From positions 124,001 through 188,000 of the forward strand of contig DASZPH010000048.1 in the NCBI GenBank assembly GCA_035550375.1: a stretch of DNA of 64,000 bases, in the 5' to 3' direction. Below are positions 37,656 through 46,867 of the stretch, one piece after another (position 1 is the first letter of the stretch; each line of letters starts with the position of its first letter). The notes beneath the pieces were generated by a model. It was not told where the DNA came from and searched no databases. It worked only from the letters and a program-made list of their open reading frames with translations. The position numbers were made by a program, and so were the translations under genes. Source of the DNA: DASSFG01 sp035550375. GTDB lineage: Bacteria > Planctomycetota > Planctomycetia > Pirellulales > JAICIG01.

Positions 37656-37720
37656 TTGGTACTCGTATTTCGTCAGGCGAAGAGCTGATCCAGTTCGCCG
37701 GCGAGACTCCAATTGAAATA

Positions 37721-40480
37721 TCAATCAACGAACATCAGTTCGTTCGTCATCAGCAAGACCTGCGACAGTTGCTCAAAGGTTCCCGCCGCCATGAATTGTT
37801 GGCACTCTTCGGCCTCGGCCGGCGTCGGATCGCGTCCCAGGGCGAGTTGGAACAGCCGCGTCACCCGCTGCGAGGGTTCGACCGCGGCGACTCGCCTGGC
37901 GAGGGCGTCGGCCCGCTGGAGCATGAACGGAGAGTTGAGGGCGAACAGCGCCTGCTGGGGCACCGTCGTCAGCGAGCGGCGGGGCGTGCTCGTGTCGGCG
38001 TTCGCGAAATCAAAGGTCTGCACCATGGCGGGAATATTCTGGCGTTCGACGAAAGCGTAGATCGTACGGCGGCGATTCGTCTCGTCGGTGATTGCGACGG
38101 GGCGGCCGTACATCGTTTCGTCGAGCTCGCCCGTCACGGCCAGCACCGCGTCGCGCATCTGCTCCAGGTCGAGTCGCCGGCGGTTCGCACGCCAGAGCAG
38201 CGTGTTGGCCGGGTCGGCGCGGCGCTGATTGGCCATGACATCCGTGTCGGGAACCCTCGACTCACGCTGGTAGGCCCGCGACGAAAGAATCAACTCGTGC
38301 AGCGGCTTGGTTCGCCAGGCGTTCTGCATGAAGTAATCGGCGAGGAAGTCGAGCACGTCGAGTTGCCGGGGCCGCCTGGCCTGGAGGCCGAAATCGGCCG
38401 GGTTCTCGACGAGCGGTTCGCCGAAGTGATGCATCCAAACTCGATTCACCCAGACCCGGGCGGTGAGCGGGTTCGTCCGCGAAGCGATCGCGTTGGCGAG
38501 ATCCAAGCGGCCTGCGCCGTGCGTGAACGGTTGCCGCTCGGAGGGGGACAGGATCTCCAGGAAACGCCGCGGCACCGGCGTGCCGCGCGCGCTCGGATCG
38601 CCGCGCTGGAAGATCACGGGATCGCACAGCACTTCGGCGTCGTGAACGATCATGGCGCGCGCCGGGGCGTCCTTGTGCTTGACCGCGATGGCGTCGAGTT
38701 GGCCCAGCAGACCGCGATACGCATCGCCCGGCTGGCGAGACAGATAAAACGCCACGTCCCGCTTCGGAAACCACACCGGTCCGTCGCGCGAGAGAAGCAG
38801 ACCGACGAGTGGATCCTCCTCGGTCGCTCCGGCCATCCAGGCGTTGAGGATGATCGTGCCGTAGGCCTTCGCCACGTCGGAGGCCGTCGTCGGTTTCGCG
38901 GCGACGAGCCCGTCGATGATGCGCTGGTCAACGCCCCGGGCTTTCCATTCATCGGGTTTCAGCACCGGCTCGTGCATCAGATCGTGCCAAGGGCCGAAGA
39001 CCGGATCGTCGGGAAAGACCCGCCGCGCGAGGAGTTGTCGCCAACGTTTCGTGATCTGCGGCCTGAGTTGTTCCGGCGTGAGCGACAGAAAGAAGATGGT
39101 CGTTTCGCTGACGTCGGGTTCGGTGGTCGCCACGTGCACAAGGTAATCGGGGGTCCGCTCGCGCGCCGTCTTGAGCGCGGCGTCGTAGTGGGCCTGCTGT
39201 TGATCGGCGATCTCTTTGAGCTTGCCGGCAAACTCGTCCTCGAAGGCCTTGCCGGCGTCGTCCAGCGGGCCGATGCGCGGCCGGTCGTACGGCTCCACGC
39301 AACTGGCAAAGACACCATACAGCGAATAGTAGTCGGCCGTCGGAATCGGATCGTATTTGTGGTCGTGACAGCGGGAACAGGCCAGCGACAGGCCGAGGAA
39401 TCCGCGCCCGACAACGTCGATCTGGTCGTCGATGACGTCGTGTCGATTGCTGTCGAACATGCGGCCTAGCGTGAGCAGACCCATCGCCGCGAGGTCGGGC
39501 GAATCCGGCGGCAGATTGAGTTGATCGGCCGCCAACTGCTCGCGAATGAAATCGTCGAACGGCTTGTCGTCGTTGAAGGCGCGGATCACGTAGTCGCGAT
39601 ACGTATAGGCAAAAGGCCGAATGCGGGCGTCGCCATACATCAGGACGCCATCCTTCGCGTCGGAGTAGCGGGCCACGTCCAGCCAGTGTCGAGCCCACCG
39701 CTCGCCATAACGCGGTGAAGCCAGCAGTTCCTTCACGAACTGCGGGTAGCCTTCTCGCGTGGTGGTCAACTGCTGCTCCGTCGGCGGCAGGCCGAGCAAG
39801 TCGAAGGTCGTTCGCCGGACGAGCGTCCGCATGTCGGCCGGCTCCGTCACGACGAAATTCTGCTCGCCGAGCTTCTGCTCGATGAGGAAGTCAATCGGGT
39901 GGACGCCGGCAGGAACGGTCGGGCGCACGATCGGCTGAAAAGCCCAATGCTGCGAGGCTGCCCGATCGATCTCGGTGACGATTTTCTCACCACCGCGGGG
40001 ATCGTAGGCGCCCTGCCTGATCCAGTTTGCCAGAGTCTCAATCTCGGCATCGCTGAGTTTGCCCCCGGCGTCTTCCGGCGGCATCTTGAGTTTTTCGTCG
40101 TGGTACGAGACCGCTCGGATCAGCAAGCTCGCCGCGGGATCGCCCGGCACAATCGCCGGCCCGCGATCGCCCCCTCGCTCCCAGCCGCTCTTGATGTCGA
40201 GTCGCAACTGACTCTCCGCGACATCCGGGCCATGGCACTCGTAACAGCGGTTCACCAATAGAGGACGAATCTGCCTCTCAAAGTCATCCGACTGCTGGCT
40301 ATTCGTATTGCTGACCGCCGCTTCTTGTCCCAGGTGCACGGATGCAGCGCACTGCCAGACGATGGCCGCGACGATCATGGCCGCGACGATCCATGTTGCA
40401 CGGCTGCGAACCCGCGAGAGAGCCGACCCTCTCTTCGAGCAAGAGAGCCCTCGTGTGAATACCCGGCGGCCGGAGGTCAT
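37721..40480 (-). CDS. Planctomycete cytochrome (PSCyt1) with DUF1549 and DUF1553 (second copy)
   Basis: The 919-residue protein has a basic N-terminus and one long hydrophobic helix (ATWIVAAMIVAAIVWQCAAS), a PSCyt1 domain with heme motif CYECHG (VNRCYECHGPDVAESQLRLD), DUF1549 (TTFDLLGLPPTEQQLTTT, YGERWARHWLDVARYSDAKD, CSRCHDHKYDPIPTADYYSL) and DUF1553 (NPLTARVWVNRVWMHHFGEP, later TSTPRRSLTTVPQQALFALN). Its ATG overlaps the regulator stop (ATGA at 40477-40480), and an AAGGAG ribosome site lies eight bases upstream. The overlap strongly suggests that the regulator controls this cytochrome/DUF1501 pair. Confidence 0.92.
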   Translation of the reverse strand: MTSGRRVFTRGLSCSKRGSALSRVRSRATWIVAAMIVAAIVWQCAASVHLGQEAAVSNTNSQQSDDFERQIRPLLVNRCYECHGPDVAESQLRLDIKSGWERGGDRGPAIVPGDPAASLLIRAVSYHDEKLKMPPEDAGGKLSDAEIETLANWIRQGAYDPRGGEKIVTEIDRAASQHWAFQPIVRPTVPAGVHPIDFLIEQKLGEQNFVVTEPADMRTLVRRTTFDLLGLPPTEQQLTTTREGYPQFVKELLASPRYGERWARHWLDVARYSDAKDGVLMYGDARIRPFAYTYRDYVIRAFNDDKPFDDFIREQLAADQLNLPPDSPDLAAMGLLTLGRMFDSNRHDVIDDQIDVVGRGFLGLSLACSRCHDHKYDPIPTADYYSLYGVFASCVEPYDRPRIGPLDDAGKAFEDEFAGKLKEIADQQQAHYDAALKTARERTPDYLVHVATTEPDVSETTIFFLSLTPEQLRPQITKRWRQLLARRVFPDDPVFGPWHDLMHEPVLKPDEWKARGVDQRIIDGLVAAKPTTASDVAKAYGTIILNAWMAGATEEDPLVGLLLSRDGPVWFPKRDVAFYLSRQPGDAYRGLLGQLDAIAVKHKDAPARAMIVHDAEVLCDPVIFQRGDPSARGTPVPRRFLEILSPSERQPFTHGAGRLDLANAIASRTNPLTARVWVNRVWMHHFGEPLVENPADFGLQARRPRQLDVLDFLADYFMQNAWRTKPLHELILSSRAYQRESRVPDTDVMANQRRADPANTLLWRANRRRLDLEQMRDAVLAVTGELDETMYGRPVAITDETNRRRTIYAFVERQNIPAMVQTFDFANADTSTPRRSLTTVPQQALFALNSPFMLQRADALARRVAAVEPSQRVTRLFQLALGRDPTPAEAEECQQFMAAGTFEQLSQVLLMTNELMFVD

Positions 40481-41151
40481 CGAAGTCGCTCCTTGTGGCT
40501 TTCGATGTGAGCCCGCAGTTCGTCTGCGGCGCCGCCGACTTTCCCCGCCGCGAGCAGTTGCACGATCTTCTGGTGGCTGTCGACGGACACCCTCCACTCC
40601 GCCTGCTTCACGCTCTCGCGAAAGCGCTGAAAGAAGACGTGCAGCAAATCACCGAAGGCGACGAGCGGCTCAAGGCCGCTTGACTCAAGCAGCGTGCGAT
40701 GGAACTGAATATCAAGGTCGATCCGCATCTTCAAATCGCGCGTCGACCGAAAGCGATCCACGATTTCCTGCAATCGCAGATGGATCGATTCGTCGTGGGC
40801 CATACGATCGACCACGTGGGGCAGAACGCCGGTTTCAATGATCACGCGGCTGTCGATAAGCTGATTTGGATCGACGCGCTGCAGGCTGGGATGAAACCCC
40901 AGGTGCTCGGTGACGCGCCCCAGGTCGATCTCACCGACGGAGAGCCCCACGCCGGTTTTTGACTGGACGATGCCCAGAAACTCCAAAGCCTTGGTGGCTT
41001 CGCGCACGCTCAGCCGGCTGATGCCGAAGGTTTCGGCCAGCTTGGTCTCCGTCGGCAGGCGATCGCCGGGCGCAAGCTTATGCGAGACGATATACTGCTT
41101 GATCTGCTCGGTTGCCTGATCGCGAACCTTCAAGCGCTGAAGAGTCTGCAT
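40477..41151 (-). CDS. GntR-family regulator, FadR/FCD subfamily
   Basis: The 224-residue protein has an N-terminal winged helix-turn-helix (QIKQYIVSHKLAPGDRLPTE, then AETFGISRLSVREATKALEF) and a C-terminal all-helical FCD ligand-binding domain. The FCD metal/ligand residues are visible: Asp and His in IDLDIQFHRTLLESSG, and His in VDSHQKIVQLL and RAHIESHKERL. Such regulators sense sugar acids and other small carboxylates. It is the first gene of a three-gene operon and faces the fumarylacetoacetase-family gene across a 109-base region with a candidate operator. Confidence 0.93.
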   Translation of the reverse strand: MQTLQRLKVRDQATEQIKQYIVSHKLAPGDRLPTETKLAETFGISRLSVREATKALEFLGIVQSKTGVGLSVGEIDLGRVTEHLGFHPSLQRVDPNQLIDSRVIIETGVLPHVVDRMAHDESIHLRLQEIVDRFRSTRDLKMRIDLDIQFHRTLLESSGLEPLVAFGDLLHVFFQRFRESVKQAEWRVSVDSHQKIVQLLAAGKVGGAADELRAHIESHKERLR

Positions 41152-41209
41152 GAGGGGAATTGAATCGTGCCAGACCGGGAGGGTTGTGCGGGGCGGGTGC
41201 TGCCGTTAG

Positions 41210-41236
41210 ATTATCTGACAATCAAACGCGCGTCAA
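41210..41236 (-). promoter_or_regulatory. Candidate promoter and FadR-type operator of the regulator gene
   Basis: On the reverse strand TTGACG (41236-41231) precedes GATAAT (41215-41210) with a 15-base spacer, shorter than ideal. The near-palindrome TTATCTGACAA (41211-41221, eight of ten paired bases match) overlaps the -10. FadR-type regulators commonly bind TNGTNNNACNA-like sites, which this partly fits. Autoregulation and control of the divergent gene are plausible. Confidence 0.4.
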
Positions 41237-41260
41237 CGAGATCCAAGGAGCCTATCAGGC

Positions 41261-42079
41261 GTGAAGATCATCCGCTACCAAACCGCGGCCGGCGAACAGG
41301 GGGCCGGCGAGCAGGGCTACGGCCGCCAGCTTGCCGACGGAAGCGTCACCCGGCTCACGGGCGATCTATTCGGGCAACTCTCCGACACGGGCGAAAGCGT
41401 CGTGGTCGCCAAGCTGCTGGCGCCGCTTGAGCCCCGCGACATCATCTGCATCGGGCTTAACTATCGAAAGCACGCGGCCGAGGGAAACCAGCCAATCCCG
41501 ATGCATCCCGTCGTGTTCATGAAAAACAGCGGCACGCTGCAGAACCCGGGGGACCCCATCGTGCTGCCGCGGCGTTTGAAGAGCGAGGCCGTCGACTACG
41601 AGTGCGAACTGGCCGTCGTCCTCAAGAAGCCCTGTTACAACGTATCGCGGGCCGAGGCCCTCGATTACGTGCTCGGTTACACGTGCGCCAACGACGTCAG
41701 CGCCCGCGACTGGCAGAAAGACTACGGCGGCGGTCAATGGTGCCGCGGCAAGACGTTTGCCACGTTTTGCCCGCTCGGGCCGTGCCTCATCACGGCCGAC
41801 GAGATCCCGAACCCCAATACGCTGGGCATCCGCACGATTCTCAACGGCCAAACGATGCAGGACTGGAACACCAACGACATGATCTTCGACGTTCCGACCT
41901 TGATCGAGTTTCTCAGCGGCAGCACGCGGCTATCGGCCGGGACCGTGATCCTGACCGGCACGCCGCACGGGGTTGGTGCGGCTCGCAAGCCGCCCGTATT
42001 TCTGCAACCCGGCGACACCGTGACGATCGAGATCGACCGCATCGGCTCGCTCACCAACCCTGTCGTGGCCGAGACCTAG
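41261..42079 (+). CDS. Fumarylacetoacetate hydrolase (FAH) family protein
   Basis: FAH-family enzymes hydrolyse or decarboxylate ketoacid intermediates with a bound metal ion. This 272-residue protein has the lead segment IICIGLNYRKHAAEGNQ, the metal residues in EAVDYECELAVVLKK (Glu, Glu) and YTCANDVSARDWQKDYGGG (Asp), and VILTGTPHGVGAARKPP near the end. It starts at a GTG with AAGGAG ten bases upstream. Being divergent from the FadR-type regulator gene, it may belong to a sugar-acid or ketoacid pathway controlled by it; known relatives include 2-keto-3-deoxy-sugar-acid and fumarylpyruvate enzymes. Confidence 0.88.
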   Translation: MKIIRYQTAAGEQGAGEQGYGRQLADGSVTRLTGDLFGQLSDTGESVVVAKLLAPLEPRDIICIGLNYRKHAAEGNQPIPMHPVVFMKNSGTLQNPGDPIVLPRRLKSEAVDYECELAVVLKKPCYNVSRAEALDYVLGYTCANDVSARDWQKDYGGGQWCRGKTFATFCPLGPCLITADEIPNPNTLGIRTILNGQTMQDWNTNDMIFDVPTLIEFLSGSTRLSAGTVILTGTPHGVGAARKPPVFLQPGDTVTIEIDRIGSLTNPVVAET

Positions 42080-42107
42080 CGCGGGCGTGTTGCCAGCCGG
42101 CGGGGTA

Positions 42108-42150
42108 TTTCGTCGCCGTTCGCTGCACGAAAGGGCGTGGCCCTCGCGGC
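42108..42150. repeat. Degraded copy of the intergenic hairpin element
   Basis: TTTCGTCGCCGTTCGCTGCA (42108-42127) followed by CGAAAGGGCGTGG matches the left part of the element at 8790-8820, with changes that destroy the long inverted repeat. It lies between the FAH-family and methyltransferase genes. Confidence 0.45.
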
Positions 42151-42156
42151 CTCCAC

Positions 42157-42828
42157 ATGATCGAAGCCTCGTCGTCGAGTCAGCAAATCCGCCGGGTCTA
42201 CGACCTATGGAGCTACGGCTACGATTTCGTGGCGGGACCGTTTGAACGGGCGGCGGAAGTTGCCGCCGTTGAGATGGCCGCAATCCAGCCGCACGAAAGG
42301 GTACTGGAGGTTGCCGTAGGGACCGGCCTTGCCCTGAAAGACATCGCCTGCCGGGTCGCGCGAGACAACCTGGTCTGCGGCGTCGACCTATCGCCGAGGA
42401 TGTTGGCCAGGTCTCGCCGCCGGGTCGAGCGGGGCGGCTGCAAGAACGTGGCGCTCATCGAGGCCAACGCGACGCGACTTCCATTCGCCGACCGCTCGTT
42501 CGACGTCCTGTTCAACGGCTACATGCTCGATCTGATCCGCCTGGCGGATCTGCCGATCGTCCTCGGCGAATTCCTCCGGGTTCTAAGGCCCGGCGGCCGG
42601 TTGGTGCTGGTCAACTTCAGCAAGCCCGATGCCGGACAGCTCACCCTGTGGGAGCGTTTTTACCAGCGTCTGCCGAGAAGCTGGGCGGCCTATCTGTTGG
42701 GCGGTTGCCGTCCGGTCGTGGTCCAGACGATGGCGGAGCAGACCGGCTTCGTCGAAATCAGCCGGCAATTTCGACCAAGCCTTTTTCTGCCGACCGAAAT
42801 CGTGACCGCGCGCAGGCAACCGGCGTGA
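42157..42828 (+). CDS. Class I SAM-dependent methyltransferase
   Basis: The 223-residue protein has the UbiE-like start QQIRRVYDLWSYGYDFVAGP, motif I VLEVAVGTGLALKDI, VCGVDLSPRMLARSRRRV, IEANATRLPFADRSFDVLF and LRVLRPGGRLVLVNFSKPD. The GTG-like entry Val-Gly-Thr-Gly replaces the more usual Gly-Cys-Gly-Thr-Gly. The start at 42157 is chosen because the open frame upstream overlaps the FAH gene. The general shape suits quinone, lipid or phospholipid methylation, but the substrate cannot be told. Confidence 0.83.
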   Translation: MIEASSSSQQIRRVYDLWSYGYDFVAGPFERAAEVAAVEMAAIQPHERVLEVAVGTGLALKDIACRVARDNLVCGVDLSPRMLARSRRRVERGGCKNVALIEANATRLPFADRSFDVLFNGYMLDLIRLADLPIVLGEFLRVLRPGGRLVLVNFSKPDAGQLTLWERFYQRLPRSWAAYLLGGCRPVVVQTMAEQTGFVEISRQFRPSLFLPTEIVTARRQPA

Positions 42829-43002
42829 TCGGCCAGCCTGTCGGTCGTTGCCCCCCGGTCGCCTTTCTGGCCGACGGCGTGGTTTCTCAGCCGTGGCAGA
42901 CGACGCGTTGCGATTAGCCGCCAAGACCGTTCGCTCGGCAGCGAAGAACGAATAGAATAGCGGTTCCGTTTACCCGGTGCTTCGACACTCAGGCTCACTT
43001 CT

Positions 43003-43617
43003 ATGGCCTTTCTGCGGGAACTTTTCGGCCCGTCGAAGGACGAAATCTGGCGGCAATTGTGCGACCAGGTCGGCGGAGAGTTCGTCGCGGGACGATTCTG
43101 GACGGGCAGCAAGGTGCAGGTCCAGCATAAACAGTGGACGGTGACCCTCGACACGTTCACCGAGTCGCACGGAGAACACGGCAGCAGGACCTACACCCGG
43201 ATGCGGGCCCCCTACGTGAACAAAGATGGATTCCGCTTCACCGTCTACCGCAGAGGTTTCTTCAGCGACCTCGGCAAGCTCTTCGGCATGCAGGACGTCG
43301 AGATCGGTGAGCCGGAGTTTGACGACGCCTTCATCATCAAGGGAAACGACGAAGAGAAGCTGAGAAAGCTTTTCGCCGACCCCCGCGTTCGCCAGCTATT
43401 TGAGCGGCAGCCGAAAATCCATTTGTCGGTCCGGGATGACGAGGGTTGGTTCCAGGCCCGGTTCCCCGAAGGGGTCGACGAGCTTTACTTCCGAGAGCCC
43501 GGCGTTATCAAGGATCTCGATCGGTTGAAGGCCCTTTACGACCTGTTTGCCGAAGTTCTCGACCGCCTCTGCCGCATCGGCTCGGCCTACGACGACGATC
43601 CGGGAGTCGCGTTGTGA
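43003..43617 (+). CDS. Conserved cytoplasmic protein of unknown function
   Basis: I do not recognise this 204-residue protein. It starts MAFLRELFGPSKDEIWRQL, has no signal or membrane segment, and shows a mixed fold: VQHKQWTVTLDTFTES, TYTRMRAPYVNKDGFRFTVY, DVEIGEPEFDDAFIIKGND, then a helical C-terminus. The pattern 'FDDAFIIKGND-EEKLRKLF' recalls small proteins that compare or process another chain, but no activity is implied. It lies 35 bases before an MBL-fold gene. Confidence 0.75.
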   Translation: MAFLRELFGPSKDEIWRQLCDQVGGEFVAGRFWTGSKVQVQHKQWTVTLDTFTESHGEHGSRTYTRMRAPYVNKDGFRFTVYRRGFFSDLGKLFGMQDVEIGEPEFDDAFIIKGNDEEKLRKLFADPRVRQLFERQPKIHLSVRDDEGWFQARFPEGVDELYFREPGVIKDLDRLKALYDLFAEVLDRLCRIGSAYDDDPGVAL

Positions 43618-43652
43618 CGATGCTGGCGTGCGCGGGCCGCCCGGGGTGATTC

Positions 43653-44321
43653 GTGCGTCAGCTTGCTGCAAACGTCTGGCAACTGGGCGGCTTCCCGCCG
43701 AATGTGTTTAACGTGTATCTGATCGGCGACGTCCTGATCGATGCCGCAACACGCTGGTCGGGCCGGCGCATCCTGCGGGAACTTGGGGAGCGCAAGTTGT
43801 CACTGCTGGCCCTCACGCACGTTCACCCCGATCATCAGGGCGCCGCGAAAATGATCTGCGAGCGCTACGCCGTCCCCCTGGCCTGCCACGCCGACGACAT
43901 CCCGACGATGGAGGGCCGTCGACCGATGCAGCCCGACAGCTTCCCCGTTCGGCTCTCGTCGCGTCTTTGGTCCGGACCGGCTTATCCGGTCGCCCGAGCT
44001 TTACATGAAGGAGACGAATTGGCCGGCTTTCGGGTCTTCCACGCGCCGGGACATACGCCCGGCCACATTTTTCTGTTCCGCGACGAGGACCGGGTTGCCA
44101 TCGTCGGCGACGTGCTCAACGGCATGAACCTGGCGACGACCTGGCCGGGGCTCCACGAACCGCCCGCACTCGCTTGCACCGACGCGGGTGAAAATCGCCG
44201 TTCCATTTTTCGCCTGGCGGAACTGCAGCCCCGGCTTTTGTGTTTCGGCCACGGCCCTCCGTTGAGAGACATGACGAAGTTTGAGCGTTTCCTGGAGCGG
44301 CTGGACGACGGGGAGACCTGA
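43653..44321 (+). CDS. MBL-fold metallo-hydrolase
   Basis: The 222-residue enzyme carries the metallo-beta-lactamase metal motif HVHPDHQGA (LTHVHPDHQGAAKMI), a second His in HAPGHTPGHIFLF, Asp in VAIVGDVLNGM and the final His in CFGHGPPL. It is short, like glyoxalase-II-type or thioesterase-like members. The start is a GTG preceded by GGGGTGA. It probably shares a transcript with the upstream 204-residue gene. Confidence 0.87.
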   Translation: MRQLAANVWQLGGFPPNVFNVYLIGDVLIDAATRWSGRRILRELGERKLSLLALTHVHPDHQGAAKMICERYAVPLACHADDIPTMEGRRPMQPDSFPVRLSSRLWSGPAYPVARALHEGDELAGFRVFHAPGHTPGHIFLFRDEDRVAIVGDVLNGMNLATTWPGLHEPPALACTDAGENRRSIFRLAELQPRLLCFGHGPPLRDMTKFERFLERLDDGET

Positions 44322-44517
44322 CGCGCCGTCGTTGCTTCGCTGGGCGACCGCCTTCGACTCCAACCTGCATTCCGTGGGGCGTAGAAGGTGAGTGCGCCCG
44401 AAAGTTCGCTGACGATGCAGGCACGATCTCCTCAAACGTTGTCACACCTGTTCGGCTCGCAGGTCTGACGCATCCCCTCCGCGGATTGTATCCTAAGGTG
44501 AAATTACAAGGAGTCCG

Positions 44518-45531
44518 ATGCCGCTTTCACGTATTGTGAACGGCCCGACAGCAGCAATGGCCGGCAACGAAACCAGTCGCGAAACCGAGTCGGCTGACAC
44601 GCCGCGCCGACGGGTGCGGGTCGCCGTCGTTCAGGCGGGCTCGATCCTCTTCGACACCGCCAGGTCGCTGGAAAAACTCGCCGATCTTACGGCCGACGCC
44701 GCTCGCCAGAAAGCCGAGCTTGTCGTTTTCCCAGAAGCGTTCATCGGCGGCTATTTCAAAGGCCATGATTTCGGCGTGAGCGTCGGCATCCGTTCGCGGG
44801 AAGGTCGTGACGCGTTCCGACGGCTGTTTGACAACGCAGTCGAGGCCCCCGGCCCGGCCACCGAATTCATCGGCAAGGTGGTACGAGAGCACGGCGTTCA
44901 CGCCGTCGTGGGCGTCATCGAGCGAGATGGCGGCACTCTTTACTGCACCGCGCTGATTTTTGGTTCCGACGGAAGCCTGCTGGGCAAGCATCGCAAGTTG
45001 ATGCCCACGGCGATGGAGCGCGTGATCTGGGGCTCCGGAGACGGCTCCATGCTGCCGGTCGTGCCGACGGCGGTCGGCCGGATCGGCTCGGTGATCTGTT
45101 GGGAAAACTACATGCCCTTGCTACGGACGGCCATGTATGCCAGGCAGATCGAGCTTTACTGCGCACTCACCGTGGATGACCGTGAGACGTGGTTGCCCAC
45201 GGTGACGCACATTGCCCTGGAAGGGCGCTGCTTCGTGTTGTCGGCCTGCCAGATCCTGCGACGGGCCGATCTGCCGGCCGACTATCCGACGGTAAGGTTT
45301 CCGGAGTCTCAGGACCTGCTCATCCGGGGCGGAAGCTGCATCGTCGGCCCGTTGGGGCACCTGTTGGCGGGACCGAGCTACGGCGAAGAATGTATTTTAA
45401 CCGCCGACCTCGACCTGACGGACTTGGCCAGGGCAAAATTCGATTTCGACGTGGTGGGGCACTACGCGCGGCCCGATGTGTTTTGCCTGGAAGTCAACGA
45501 GCAGCCGATGAAGTCGGTCAGGTTTCAATGA
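44518..45531 (+). CDS. Nitrilase-superfamily carbon-nitrogen hydrolase
   Basis: The 337-residue protein has the Glu-Lys-Cys catalytic triad: Glu in ELVVFPEAFIGGYFKG, Lys in GKHRKLMPTAMERV and Cys in GSVICWENYMPLLRTAMY. Segments such as GGSCIVGPLGHLLAGPSYGE support a true (branch 1) nitrilase, which turns nitriles into carboxylic acids and ammonia. The first 30 residues are an unusual hydrophilic extension before the beta-strand VRVAVVQAG, so the true start may be an internal ATG (MAGNETSRET at residue 14). Confidence 0.87.
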   Translation: MPLSRIVNGPTAAMAGNETSRETESADTPRRRVRVAVVQAGSILFDTARSLEKLADLTADAARQKAELVVFPEAFIGGYFKGHDFGVSVGIRSREGRDAFRRLFDNAVEAPGPATEFIGKVVREHGVHAVVGVIERDGGTLYCTALIFGSDGSLLGKHRKLMPTAMERVIWGSGDGSMLPVVPTAVGRIGSVICWENYMPLLRTAMYARQIELYCALTVDDRETWLPTVTHIALEGRCFVLSACQILRRADLPADYPTVRFPESQDLLIRGGSCIVGPLGHLLAGPSYGEECILTADLDLTDLARAKFDFDVVGHYARPDVFCLEVNEQPMKSVRFQ

Positions 45532-45583
45532 CCTGCCGGAGCGCTAGCCCGCCGGTCGACGTTCGCTATGAGGAGAAGACGCC

Positions 45584-46276
45584 ATGAACGACGATAGAAC
45601 CTTGGATTACGAACCCGGCGTGCTGCGGGTGCTGCAGTCGAAGGAGCAAACGCGGCACTACTACAACAAGATCGCCAGGGTCTACGACCTGATGTCCGAG
45701 GAGGCCGAGCAGCCGATGCGGGAGGCCGGCGTCAAGAAACTGGCCCCCCGACCGGGCGAGAGAATTCTGGAGATCGGGTTCGGCACGGGCCACTCGCTCG
45801 TCCAGATCGCCAGGGCGGTCGGACCCGGCGGCGAGGCGCTGGGCGTCGACATCTCCGACGAGATGCTGAAGCACGCCCAGGACCTGCTGGCCAAAGAGCA
45901 CCTGGCCGACCGGGCCGAACTTCACTGCGGCGACGCCGAGCAGCTCCCCTTCAAGGCCGACACGCTCGACGGGATTTTTTTCAGCTTCACGCTCGAACTG
46001 TTCGACACGCCCGAACTCCCGAAGGTGCTGGCCGAGTGCAAACGGGTGCTTCGCCCCGCAGGCCGAATCGTCGTGGTCGCCGTCTCGCGCGAGGGAAAAC
46101 ACGGGGTGATGCTGAACCTCTACGAGTGGACGCACAAGCATTTTCCCAACCTGATGGACTGCCGGCCAATTTACGTTCGGCGTGCCCTGGAGGCGGCCGG
46201 CTTTACCATCAAGGACGCCGACGTGGAAAGCATGTGGGTTCCGGTTGAGATCGTACTGGCCGTAAAGACGAATTGA
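45584..46276 (+). CDS. UbiE/COQ5-type SAM-dependent methyltransferase
   Basis: The 230-residue protein has QTRHYYNKIARVYDLMSEE, motif I ILEIGFGTGHSLVQIARAV, ALGVDISDEMLKHAQDLL, CGDAEQLPFKADTLDGIFFS and LRPAGRIVVVAVSREGKHG. The opening RHYYNKIARVYD resembles the Y/F-D-x-x-A-x-x-YD entry motif of UbiE/COQ5. It follows the nitrilase gene by 52 bases and precedes a DinB-type gene by 15, so the three may be one operon. Confidence 0.85.
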   Translation: MNDDRTLDYEPGVLRVLQSKEQTRHYYNKIARVYDLMSEEAEQPMREAGVKKLAPRPGERILEIGFGTGHSLVQIARAVGPGGEALGVDISDEMLKHAQDLLAKEHLADRAELHCGDAEQLPFKADTLDGIFFSFTLELFDTPELPKVLAECKRVLRPAGRIVVVAVSREGKHGVMLNLYEWTHKHFPNLMDCRPIYVRRALEAAGFTIKDADVESMWVPVEIVLAVKTN

Positions 46277-46291
46277 CCACTAGGAGATCAA

Positions 46292-46837
46292 ATGGGCATC
46301 GACACCGAGTTTCTCTCTGCCGTCATCGACACCTTCAAAGCGAACAAGCGTCTGGCGGAACGGGCCGTCGAGCAGGTGCCCGACGACAAGCTCCACCTCG
46401 CTCTCGATCCCAACACAAACTCCATCGCCGTGATTATGAAGCACGTCGCCGGAAATCTTGCCTCCCGCTGGACCGACTTCCTGACGACCGACGGCGAAAA
46501 GCCCTCGCGAAACCGGGACGACGAATTCGTGGACCGCTTCGGCAGCCGGGCCGAGATTCTTCAGGCCTGGGAACGGGGCTGGACCTGCCTGTTCACAACG
46601 CTCGACGGGCTGAAACCGGACGACCTTCAGAAGACGGTCACGGTCCGCGGGGAGCCGCACTCCGTGCCGCTGGCGTTGGCCCGATCCTTGGGTCACACCT
46701 GCTACCACGTCGGCCAGATCGTCCAGGTCGCCAGGATTCATGCCGGCGAGCGGTGGCAAACGCTCACCATTCCCCGCGGCGGCTCCGAGGAATTCAACAA
46801 GGCCCATTGGGTCCAGAGCGGCCAATCGCACTCGTGA
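46292..46837 (+). CDS. DinB / DUF1572-family protein
   Basis: The 181-residue four-helix-bundle protein has the DUF1572 landmarks: SIAVIMKHVAGNLASRWTDF with a metal-binding His, ARSLGHTCYHVGQIVQVARI with two more His (HTCYHVGQI), and a short polar tail GGSEEFNKAHWVQ. DinB-superfamily proteins bind a metal through three His and many act as thiol-dependent transferases. Whether this one does is inference. Confidence 0.85.
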   Translation: MGIDTEFLSAVIDTFKANKRLAERAVEQVPDDKLHLALDPNTNSIAVIMKHVAGNLASRWTDFLTTDGEKPSRNRDDEFVDRFGSRAEILQAWERGWTCLFTTLDGLKPDDLQKTVTVRGEPHSVPLALARSLGHTCYHVGQIVQVARIHAGERWQTLTIPRGGSEEFNKAHWVQSGQSHS

Positions 46838-46867
46838 ATCGAACGCCGGCCTTGGGGTGGGCGGGCC

